Part shown: piece after piece, positions 1 to 9,300 of the stretch
Position numbering within the stretch: position 1 is the first letter of the stretch
Layout: each line of letters begins with the position of its first letter
Origin: Candidatus Peribacteria bacterium
GTDB taxonomy: Bacteria > Patescibacteriota > Gracilibacteria > UBA1369 > LOWO2-01-FULL-3
DNA: 17,717 nt
Assembly (NCBI GenBank): GCA_943359415.1
Contig: CALRHQ010000011.1
Coordinates: forward strand, 1-17,717
Direction: 5' to 3'
Notes under the pieces: generated by a model
What the model was told of the DNA's origin: nothing
Database searches by the model: none
Seen by the model: only the letters and a program-made list of their open reading frames with translations
Made by a program: the position numbers and the translations under genes

Positions 1-3000
1 GTACAGTTTCATCGGCAGCAGGAGGTACTCCTTCACCGGCAGCAGGAGCATCACCTCCCTTTTTTTTACCAGCATCTTCTTCTTTTTTCTTTCTATCTGC
101 CTCTGCTTGCGCTTTTCTTTGCATCTCAATAAATTTACCAGCCCCTCCTCCAGCTTGAGTTGCACTTTCTGTACCAGCTTGATTGACTGGATCTGATTTA
201 GCCTTAGCTCTAGCTGCTTCGGCAGCCTTTTCTGCTTCTTGTGCTTTTCTTCGTTCTTCTTCTTCTTTTTCTTCAGGAGTTTGTTCGTGTGTAAGATATT
301 CATATAGATCAATTCCTTTATATCCGGCACAGGCAAGAACGGTCAAAATAACACCCCAAATAAGTTTCTTTTTATGCCTGCCAAGAGAATCTTGAACTGT
401 ACGCATTGCCCCAATATGAAGGTTAGCAAGTTTTTCTAAAACATATTCATAATCCTGAACAATCAATAAATCAGCCTTAGTAGGATTAGATCCATGATAA
501 TTATTAAGATAATCATTCCATCTCATCCATGTAGAGAAGTTCGGATAATCTTTTTTAAACTCAGCAGAATTTTGATCAACACCATCGTAATTAATACGAT
601 ATTGAGCTGCCTCAAATTGTGCCCTTATGTTTTCAAATTGTTGTTGTATTTGATCATACTCTTCATGGTTTCTATGTCCTCTAACTGCATCAGTCTTTTC
701 TAGTAATTTTTTTCTAGCCAAAAGTTCATCTCTTTGTCTAAAAATATTTCCAGGGTCTTTGTTTTTCTCTATAACAGTTACTAATTCTTCTAAAGATTTC
801 AAAAGTTCACGAATTTCTCCGCTACCCATACCTTCATCTTTTAGGATTTTTGTGACTTTTTGTTTTAATGCATTTTTATCTTTAACCTTTGTGATTTCAA
901 ATAAAACTCTTAGGAATCTATTGTCTTCATCTTCTAGGATTGCAGATAGTTTTTTCTGTTCTTGAGGTAGAGTAGATAAATCTTTTAGGATTTTTTCCAA
1001 AGCATCGATATCTCTTATTTGTCTACGTAAATTTATAATCTTAGCATCTTCTTCAGGTGTTCGATTTTGTCTAGAAGTAACAGCTTCAGCTTCATCAGTT
1101 TTTTGCAATTTTAATTCACCTAGCATTTTGAGCTTTTGTTTCGCATCAAGAGTACTGTCCCATAAAGGATCAAAAGCTCTAATCTTTGCTTCCGCAGTAG
1201 CAAGTTTATTTCCAGCATCAGCTATAGTTCCATTTACTTCAGAAAGTCTTAGTTTTGCATGTTTCCATTTTACAAAAAGTTCTATAAAAACATCTTTATC
1301 TTCAGGAGTTTTAAATTCCAATGATTTAGCGACATTGGATATATCTTTATGAAAATCTTCCAATTTCTTCAAATTATCCTCAGTCAATTTGAAATTATCT
1401 TCTTTTACTGTGCCTTGTAATATCTCTTTAAGAGTAGCAGCTTTGTGTTTTTCAGCTCCATGTCCTTCTGCTTTTTTATCATGATGACCTCCTTCGGCAT
1501 GTGAATCTTTTTTGCCGAAAAGCTTTCTTATGGAAAGCCTTAGTCCATCAGTAATAGGGAATCCCCAGCCAAGAAGAATTTTAAGTAAAATTCCCCATTT
1601 ATTAGATTTAAATTCATTAGTCGCCGCAAGTTCAGGTCTAACAAGAAAGGCATATGCATAGGCAAATATCAAGTATATTAAGAAAGCTTTTTCATTAAAG
1701 GTCATGTCATACTTTGAAACAGCCTCTTGCAACAGCTGTGGATCGACATCTAATGCTCCAGCAAGTTTTATATTTTTTTCAGGATTCATTTCTCCTGTCT
1801 TAGAGTCATATCCCATTTCATTAGTAAATCCTTTTTGATCAATCGCAACATTGGAGACAAATTGTCCATCTACGTTTGATCCAAAAATTCTATAATATGG
1901 CTGCAAAAATGCTGGCAAAGCAGCATAAGCTGCCTTTAATTCATTTATATTTTTTATATCCACTCCAGCTTTTGCCATTCCTTCAAAAATAGAATTTTGA
2001 GAGATAGAAAAATCAAATTCACTGAAATCTTTCATAGATTCAGATGCATTTTTAGCATCGGAATTGATAAGAGTTACCTTAGACTTTTCAGAAGCATTAG
2101 GCATTTTTGAGACTCTTTCTTTAGAAAAATTAAATCTTCCGCTCTCTAAAAAATCACCGGATTTTACTGTAGCCTCAGCTACAGGTCTATCTTCAATCGG
2201 TCTTGAATCAGCCTCAGGCGTAAACGCTCTAACGGCAGCTCCAATAATCTGGGCATGCAGCCAATATCTAAGGGCCATGGTTTGTCTTCTAAACGGATCA
2301 AGAGATGGATTTACTTTTCCTTTCGGAGCCTCGGATTCCGTAAAATCCTTCGGTATGTCCGATTTGCTTATTTCCATTGTATTCACAGTATCCAAAAATA
2401 ATTGTTTTTCTCCAGGTTTCATAATTCTCGCACAAGCTTGTAAGAACTTCGTTCTTTTGTTTTTTGGCAATTTCGAAGTAACTAATAATACATCTTGTGC
2501 AGTTAAAATCAAGTCACTTGCTTGTTCAATTTTAACTATTGCACTTTCAAAGCCTTCACCTTCAAGTCCACCTGTAAGCATTTGTACAAGTCCATCTCTA
2601 CCGATAAATTCGCCTTTTGCATTTCGATAGCTTTTGAAAATTCTCTCACGCATAGCCTTCGGTAAAGCTTTTTCAACTGCGGCAGGAAGCTTTTCTGCAA
2701 GTTTTCCAAGTCCGCCAAATACAGCTTTGAATACTCCGGCCGTAAGATAAGCGCTTTTATAATGATCAAAAAGAGTAGCCTCAACTTTAGGAACATCTTC
2801 AGAAGGAAGAATGCCATGTTTTGCCGCCTCTCCAATCATGATTGCAGCTGCATCAAAATTTAGCTCAACTACAAGTTTTCCTACGATTTCTCTAACACGA
2901 GGATCAGAAATTTTACCGATAATCCCTCTATATTGTTGAGCCATAAGTTCAATATCTTTCACGCTTCTTCCAAAACTTTCAAGGACTTCCTGTGGCAAAA

Positions 3001-5302
3001 CTCCTTTTCCTAGTTTTAATCCTTTCACTTCAGCTAATTTTCCTCCATTTCTAATCAAATCCTTCATAACTTCAACGGCTTGAGTTGGAGAATTTTTCGC
3101 AAGCGCGAAAATCCCTTCTATAGCTTTTGAATGTTGAGTGTTTTTAGCTGCATATTTCATCAAAACTCTACCTTCAGCTCCCATCTTTAAGAATTTTAAA
3201 ATTCCACCGGCAATATTAAATCCGGCAAACATAGGCATATCCGAAGCAAGCATCTTGGTAGCTTTCCATTTATCTCCTGCAAGTGCAGTTTCTATGATAG
3301 TGTCTTTACCATGTAAGGCTGCATCAACATCATAAAATGCACCGGCTTCAGCAGCTACTTTTCCTGTAAACATTGCTGCTTCAGCTGAATACTTTGCAAG
3401 TTTTGCTAGTGTTGTAGTCTTTTGGAACAAGCTTGCTCCTCTTACAAGACCAATACCAACTCTGGCAAGAGAGCTTACAGCCCAAGCTGCACCAAAACTC
3501 AATGCCATGATGGCAATCTCTTTCATCATAGGATAAAGTGTAGCTTTTGCTCTATCATCAAGCCTGAAAGTTCCACCATCAGGATCGACAGATTTACAAA
3601 ATTCCTCATAAATACGTTTATCTACACCGGACATTTTTGAAGTATCAATATATTTTCTTGAAAGCGCAGCCCACGTAAGGTAAGCGTCGTACAAGAACAT
3701 ATGTTGAGACTCGAAAAGTGCATTTAGGTGCCCTTTTGCACCTTCATCTATTTCAGTTTCAGTAGGGGATCTGCCAAATTTATCTATAAATCCTTTAGGG
3801 AAGTTTTGTTTGAAAGTATTCATGTGATCTCCATCTGCAAGCAGATTACGCATAAATCTACCGGCATCAGTATAGGCATCGCCATAAAGCTTCTTTTGTA
3901 CATCTTCAGGCAAATTTTCTCTAGCCGTCATCACATCTTTGTGAAGAAGTTTAGACATAAGTCCACGAGCAGACATAAAATCGTCAAATTTATTTCTTTG
4001 TAGCCAAGCTACAGCAAGTCCGGCTTCTTTTACTTCGTCCATGTTTTGTAGAGCCTTCCCGTCCACAAGATTTAACAATGCAGATCTAAAAGGAACATCA
4101 TTTATTCTTGAAGAATAAGCCAAACTTTTAATTTCACCAAAAGCCTTGATACTCATCGCAGCTTTTAATCCTTCAGCAAATTTGAAAGGAGTTTTTCCAT
4201 CATATTTCTCATTACGATAATAATCCACAATATTTTTCTGTACTTTATCAATAGCTTGTATAGCAAATTGTCCTTGTTGAACGCCTTTTTCTCCACCTTC
4301 ATGGTTCCAGTATCCTGCAGCCAAATCTCCGATCAATGCCAACGAATTTAGTTGTATCTTCATGACTTCCGGCATTGCCAAAACTTTTTCATTAGATTCA
4401 TTGTAGTCAAAAACCACAACCTCGTCAGGAGTAATGCTCGCTACAGAAACATATTCATGTTCTTTTTGAGACAATCTTTCGCTCGCAAGGCGCGCATCTA
4501 TTGATTTAGATTTTCTTTTTCCTTTTTTAGCATCCTTTAATCCAATTCCAACACCTTCTGCCAAAGCAACACGTTTTTCAGCGAAAAGCCCGGGAACTTT
4601 ATCAAGGACTGTTTTATTAAATTCAAGAACTTTTTTCTTATTCTCTATCGAAACATTAATATTTGGAATAAGCCCACTATGGAAATATTGAATCAACCCA
4701 AGCAAAATCTTTGATTTTGAATCAGTTGTTCTATTTTCAGCCTTAGAATCTATATTCAAAATCTCATCAACATAAGCATTAAAGCCGGATTCAGTAAGTC
4801 CGGCAAAAGTATTGTTGAAATGTCCTTCGGACAAAGTTCCGGCAAGTTCATAAAGTTTAGCTCCAACTTTTTCAAGTTTAGCCATACCCTTTGCACCAAG
4901 CCATTCATATTTTATTTCTCTGACAAAATTGAAATTCGTTTTGTCATATAAAAGAACATGAACTAGCGGTCTATTTTCATCATTTATAGCTAAATGATTT
5001 AGCAAAATTGCCGCAGACAATCTCACAAATTTGACACCAGTAGCTTCATCATATCCGGCAGAGATAATTCCGACTCTTTTGATAAGAGCATATGTATCCT
5101 CAATCAATCCTTTTGGCCATTTACCAGTATTAGATCTGAAAACATTGTTTGCCCCATTCATCAAATCATGTAACTGCTGTTCGTTTTTTGGATTTGGATC
5201 TTGTTCTGCTTTAAAAACAAGATTTTCATAAGCACCAATAGCCTTTTCAAGCTTTGCATGTAAGTTTCCACTTTCCGATAATCTGAATTGTTCTTGTGTC
5301 AT
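1..5302 (-). CDS. Giant protein of unknown function, third gene of the giant operon (3' end cut by window)
   Basis: Open from an ATG at 5302 down to base 1 without a stop, giving 1767 complete codons; the C-terminus lies outside the window. I recognise no family and see no Walker A, HExxH or other catalytic signature and no signal peptide. Hydrophobic segments that could be membrane helices lie near residues 593-620 (KEIAIMALSFGAAWAVSS), 1206-1223 (FLIYLIFAYAYAFLVRPEL) and 1645-1662 (KKLIWGVILTVLACAGY). A lysine- and histidine-rich stretch spans about 1265-1290. Residues about 1335-1590 are highly charged and heptad-like, probably coiled coil. After the last hydrophobic segment the chain becomes Ala/Glu/Lys-rich and then Gly/Pro/Ala-rich. 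The start lies 3 nt after the stop of the preceding gene, so the two are co-transcribed. With three hydrophobic segments and long charged flanks, a membrane-anchored scaffold is possible, but that is inference. Confidence 0.88.
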   Translation of the reverse strand, partial: MTQEQFRLSESGNLHAKLEKAIGAYENLVFKAEQDPNPKNEQQLHDLMNGANNVFRSNTGKWPKGLIEDTYALIKRVGIISAGYDEATGVKFVRLSAAILLNHLAINDENRPLVHVLLYDKTNFNFVREIKYEWLGAKGMAKLEKVGAKLYELAGTLSEGHFNNTFAGLTESGFNAYVDEILNIDSKAENRTTDSKSKILLGLIQYFHSGLIPNINVSIENKKKVLEFNKTVLDKVPGLFAEKRVALAEGVGIGLKDAKKGKRKSKSIDARLASERLSQKEHEYVSVASITPDEVVVFDYNESNEKVLAMPEVMKIQLNSLALIGDLAAGYWNHEGGEKGVQQGQFAIQAIDKVQKNIVDYYRNEKYDGKTPFKFAEGLKAAMSIKAFGEIKSLAYSSRINDVPFRSALLNLVDGKALQNMDEVKEAGLAVAWLQRNKFDDFMSARGLMSKLLHKDVMTARENLPEDVQKKLYGDAYTDAGRFMRNLLADGDHMNTFKQNFPKGFIDKFGRSPTETEIDEGAKGHLNALFESQHMFLYDAYLTWAALSRKYIDTSKMSGVDKRIYEEFCKSVDPDGGTFRLDDRAKATLYPMMKEIAIMALSFGAAWAVSSLARVGIGLVRGASLFQKTTTLAKLAKYSAEAAMFTGKVAAEAGAFYDVDAALHGKDTIIETALAGDKWKATKMLASDMPMFAGFNIAGGILKFLKMGAEGRVLMKYAAKNTQHSKAIEGIFALAKNSPTQAVEVMKDLIRNGGKLAEVKGLKLGKGVLPQEVLESFGRSVKDIELMAQQYRGIIGKISDPRVREIVGKLVVELNFDAAAIMIGEAAKHGILPSEDVPKVEATLFDHYKSAYLTAGVFKAVFGGLGKLAEKLPAAVEKALPKAMRERIFKSYRNAKGEFIGRDGLVQMLTGGLEGEGFESAIVKIEQASDLILTAQDVLLVTSKLPKNKRTKFLQACARIMKPGEKQLFLDTVNTMEISKSDIPKDFTESEAPKGKVNPSLDPFRRQTMALRYWLHAQIIGAAVRAFTPEADSRPIEDRPVAEATVKSGDFLESGRFNFSKERVSKMPNASEKSKVTLINSDAKNASESMKDFSEFDFSISQNSIFEGMAKAGVDIKNINELKAAYAALPAFLQPYYRIFGSNVDGQFVSNVAIDQKGFTNEMGYDSKTGEMNPEKNIKLAGALDVDPQLLQEAVSKYDMTFNEKAFLIYLIFAYAYAFLVRPELAATNEFKSNKWGILLKILLGWGFPITDGLRLSIRKLFGKKDSHAEGGHHDKKAEGHGAEKHKAATLKEILQGTVKEDNFKLTEDNLKKLEDFHKDISNVAKSLEFKTPEDKDVFIELFVKWKHAKLRLSEVNGTIADAGNKLATAEAKIRAFDPLWDSTLDAKQKLKMLGELKLQKTDEAEAVTSRQNRTPEEDAKIINLRRQIRDIDALEKILKDLSTLPQEQKKLSAILEDEDNRFLRVLFEITKVKDKNALKQKVTKILKDEGMGSGEIRELLKSLEELVTVIEKNKDPGNIFRQRDELLARKKLLEKTDAVRGHRNHEEYDQIQQQFENIRAQFEAAQYRINYDGVDQNSAEFKKDYPNFSTWMRWNDYLNNYHGSNPTKADLLIVQDYEYVLEKLANLHIGAMRTVQDSLGRHKKKLIWGVILTVLACAGYKGIDLYEYLTHEQTPEEKEEEERRKAQEAEKAAEAARAKAKSDPVNQAGTESATQAGGGAGKFIEMQRKAQAEADRKKKEEDAGKKKGGDAPAAGEGVPPAADETV

Positions 5303-5305
5303 TTT

Positions 5306-6304
5306 CTATTTATTAAACCATTTGAAATCTTTTGTCGTTCCAGTACTAGACGCTCGTGTTTTGGCCGTTTCTAATCGCTTCATAATAATTTCTTTGTTTT
5401 TATCAGAGGCTTTTTTTTCAGGAGGAGTAAACTCAGTCCTACCTGCAATAATTAATTTTTCTTTATAATAAGAAATTTTACTGATTTCATCATTATAAAC
5501 TTCCAATCTTTCAAAATACCAAGAGACAGATTTTTTAAGGAAATCTTTATACCTCTTTAAGTCAAGTTTAACAGGCCTAGATGAATCAAATACCCATCTA
5601 GATATAAACTTACCTGATCCAGGCGGAAATTCTTTTTCTTGTATCTGTGGAGTAGGTCTTTCTGGGGAATCTGATGATAATGATTCAAGCGCTTTTAAAT
5701 CTTCAATATCATCATCCAGCCCATTTTCAATATCATTATATTCTCTTGTTCCAGAAGGAACCTTTTTTAAAGCCAATTTTCTTCTTCTAATCTGCTCTTT
5801 TAATTTTCTTTTTTCCTTATCCATATCCATGCTTTTTGAGCGTTTAATCATTTCTTCAACGTAATCACATTCATTTAAAAGAGGTTTGTAAAAATCTTGA
5901 AGTTGATGCACCCTAAGCTCTAAGCAAGCAAGGCGTATGTCATATCCTGTAAGTGAATTAAATTTTTCATTAGCATTAAATTCAATATTACCAGTAGCAG
6001 CAGGAGCAGTAAATATATTACCAAGCTCATCATATTCAGGCAGATTTTTAAGTGTACCACCTTGAATTTTGTCCATCGCTTTCCCAACAAGAACTTCGGT
6101 TACATCAAATCCTTTGCTTATAGCTCCAGCAGCACGATCTGCAACTTTTGTGCCAACTTCCACAAGTTTACCTGCAGCTTCAAATAGCTTACCAAGCCCT
6201 TCTCCAGCTTTTGACAATCCTTCAAGCATTTCACCAACCAAATATATAGACCTATGTTCCTTGTAAAAATTTTCCTGTGAATTATGTAAACACTTAATAT
6301 TCAT
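5306..6304 (-). CDS. Hypothetical protein with Gly/Ala-rich amphipathic N-terminal region, middle gene of the giant operon
   Basis: 332 codons, no recognised family. It begins 1 nt after the stop of the 1370-aa gene (TAA-A-ATG) and ends 3 nt before the next giant gene, so it is the middle member of one transcript. Residues about 27-82 form a Gly/Ala-rich, amphipathic helical stretch of small repeats (LSKAGEGLGKLFEAAGKLVE and similar) that could lie on a membrane or self-associate. Residues about 145-185 are basic and coiled-coil-like, 190-225 acidic with Ser/Pro, and the C-terminus is lysine-rich. There is no signal peptide or clear membrane helix. An internal ATG at residue 26 would start exactly at the amphipathic region and is a reasonable alternative start; neither ATG has a Shine-Dalgarno sequence. 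Its position between two giants suggests a partner or linker of the same assembly, which is inference. Confidence 0.85.
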   Translation of the reverse strand: MNIKCLHNSQENFYKEHRSIYLVGEMLEGLSKAGEGLGKLFEAAGKLVEVGTKVADRAAGAISKGFDVTEVLVGKAMDKIQGGTLKNLPEYDELGNIFTAPAATGNIEFNANEKFNSLTGYDIRLACLELRVHQLQDFYKPLLNECDYVEEMIKRSKSMDMDKEKRKLKEQIRRRKLALKKVPSGTREYNDIENGLDDDIEDLKALESLSSDSPERPTPQIQEKEFPPGSGKFISRWVFDSSRPVKLDLKRYKDFLKKSVSWYFERLEVYNDEISKISYYKEKLIIAGRTEFTPPEKKASDKNKEIIMKRLETAKTRASSTGTTKDFKWFNK

Positions 6305-6305
6305 T

Positions 6306-9300
6306 TTAGAAAAGATTTAATTTATCAATAAAACCTACAAACTTTGTCGAGAAAACATTCCACACAGTTTTTTTCTCGAAATATTCTTCCCAAACATCTT
6401 TACCTGCAATGCGCTCACTTAGGATTTTTTTAACTTTTTCTGTAATAAATTGACGTTGAATTGATTTTGTAACGGCACGCTTATTTTTTATAGCAAATTT
6501 AGATAAATCAGCTTCCAAATTTATTGTATCCATCCAGAAAACATTATTATCAATTTTATAGGTTAGGTCAAAAGGTGGAGTTTGTTCTCCATCAGAAAGT
6601 GATGGAGTTAAAGTTTCAAGACGTAACAGATAAGACTCATCTTGAAGTTTTTGAAATTTATCATGTTTAGGGGTGCCTTCTTCCGGTAAATAATCTTCAA
6701 ATTCATTTTTCAATCCTGTAATACCTTTACGAAGTGCAGTGTAAAATTCTTTTTGTAGTTGCGTATGCTTGATAGTTTCAAGAGTTTCATCATGTTCATA
6801 TTCATCTAATAATTCAAGATAAAAAGCATATTCTTTATCAGTTTTAATCTCTACACTATGTTCTTCTGTATCATTTGAAAGAACAACATTGTCTTTATTA
6901 TATTTTTTTCTTTCTTTTGCAGATTTTCCTAACCAATCTTCAAAACTCACATAATCCTTACTCATCTTCAACGCCTCCTTCTCAACCAAAATCTCACCCT
7001 TTTCTTCATTTCCTTCTTCATCTTTTAGTGTCACTCCTACACTTCTATATTTTTTCCATCCGTCTGCCGTTGCCCAGTTTTTGTCGAAAGTATCAAAATC
7101 ATCAATCTCCCAGAATTCGCCTCGTGCAGGTACTTCATCTGGCATCTTATCTTCACTTAATTTTCTAAACATTCTTTCAGCAACATAGTTCGAATAAGTT
7201 GCATATTTTTTATATAAAGGATCTCTAACACTTTTACCATCTAATTCTTTGTCATCCAATTCATGCGTATACGCCGCAAAAACACTAACAATCTTTGCCG
7301 CCTTGTTTGTGCGTCCAGGTATGATTCCATCTTTCCCATATTTCATGAAAATATAAGTCGAGAATTGCTCATACCATAGGGAATAAGTCTCACTCTTTAC
7401 GGCAAGTTTTGAGACGTCGTCCAAAATATTTTTCTTAAAATCTTCAGAAGAAATTTCTTTTCCATCACGTTCTTTTTGTTCATTAATATTTGATAATTTT
7501 GTAGATAATCTATCAAGTTTTGCAGATGATGCTTTTATGTCGGCATCTTTATTTATCGTAGCTGAAGCACCTGCAAGACTTTTACTTCCTGCAAGATCAT
7601 CTACCATTCCTGAAATCAAGAATTCAGCCTGTGCCTCAACCATCGCATTTGTGTAATTTTTAGGAATAGATCCAGTGAATTGATCAACTCCAAATCCTCT
7701 GAACCACTTATGAGAAGTGGCTTCCTTCCACCAATTTGGTACATTTTTAAACAAATTCACCACGTATTCTTCAGGAACACTTTCCAAAACATTCTTAAAT
7801 CTTTCTGTCTCTTTTTTCCATTCTTTATTTTCTTTAACAGCATTTTCCGCAAGTTCTCTCAAGAATCCATAATTCTTTTCATCAAATAGTTTTGCTTCAG
7901 CACCAGCTTCTGCAAATACATATCTTCCACTAGTTTTATCAAGTTTAAATTTAATCGGCACCTTGCTGTCTCCCGCAACTACATCAAATGAACCATCCAT
8001 ATTCTGTCCCTTAAATTCCATCTTCTTCGCCTTATAAAGGAAGAAGAAAGGTTTCATGTTGTCTTGTTGGCAAAGTCCTGCCATGACAAGATTTCCCAAA
8101 AGTTTGTTTTTATCTCCACTACTATCAAGATTGATAATAAGTTCGTTGTCTGTTTGTCTATATACTTCAACAGTCGAACCATCCTTTGAAACTTTCAAAA
8201 ATACAGGAATTGTCTCTTCTTTACCAAGCATAGAGCCTTTCTCGACTTTCAAAGTAGAAACAAATTTTCCACCTTGGTATTTCACCTCTCCCAAATTCAA
8301 AGATTCTTTAGCAGACTTATTTAATGAGTCAACGACCTTCTTAAATCTATCAACTACAGCATCTTTAAGCACTCCAACCTGGCTATCTGCATTTCCTTCA
8401 AAAGGAATTTTGCATAACGCTTGAGTTACCGCATTTGGATTTCCATTGGCCTTTTTATAGTCATCAAGTGAGAAAACTATGTATTCTTTAGTTGTAGAGT
8501 CTTCTCTTATTACTATAGGAAAATTCATGACTTGAGCCTTGTAAACTCCACGTTCAAGGGGAGTATGTACAGCCTCAAAATCCATTCCTTTATCTTGAAA
8601 TACCTTATCAAGTCTCTTTCTCATATTATAAGAAGCAAGATTTAATCCTAGAGTTTCTCCAAGAAGTCCTCCGGCAACTCTATCTTTGCCCATTACAGCA
8701 ACATCCTTAAACAACATCGCAAAATTAAACAAAGATACATTCTTCAAATCACTATTTTTGCTTAGTGCTTGTTCAATAGTCAGTCCATTTTTTGGTTTAA
8801 TATATTTGTCATAAGAATCTCTCACGACTTTTGCAATTTTATAAAGTTCTCTTCCAACACGTTGATATTCCTGTTCTTTAGACGTCAAATGGTCTGTTTT
8901 TCGAAGAACATTTGGGGTCATACCTCTAAATTGAGGGAAAGGGGATGGAGAAAGCATATTTGGATCAATAGATCGTATGCCTGCATTGTTTGAATCAAGA
9001 TATAAACTATTCAAATCAGATACACTTGTTCCACCAATATCAAGCAAAACTCTTCCATCCATGTCTTTTGCCTCAGGAACTTTACCTAGTCCATATAAGT
9101 AGGCGAGTGAAGTACCTCTTACCTCATCTTCCGCGGCAGTTATGCCAAGTTTTTTACCAATATCATATCCTGCATTTTTCGAGAACATATTTACGGCATA
9201 CAAGAAACCAGCTGCATAGATACCTTTTTTAGCAAGTTCTGGAGTTTTTTCCCATATTTTCATTGCCCCTTTATATGCAACATAGCCGGCAACAACATAT

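Noticed and set aside
2064..2630. 188-codon plus-strand open frame
   Set aside because: It lies wholly inside the minus-strand giant gene; its Ser/Leu/Phe-rich composition is that of a shadow frame.
2536..2835. 99-codon minus-strand open frame
   Set aside because: Different frame of the same strand as the giant gene, which is continuously open through this region; no domain or start signal.
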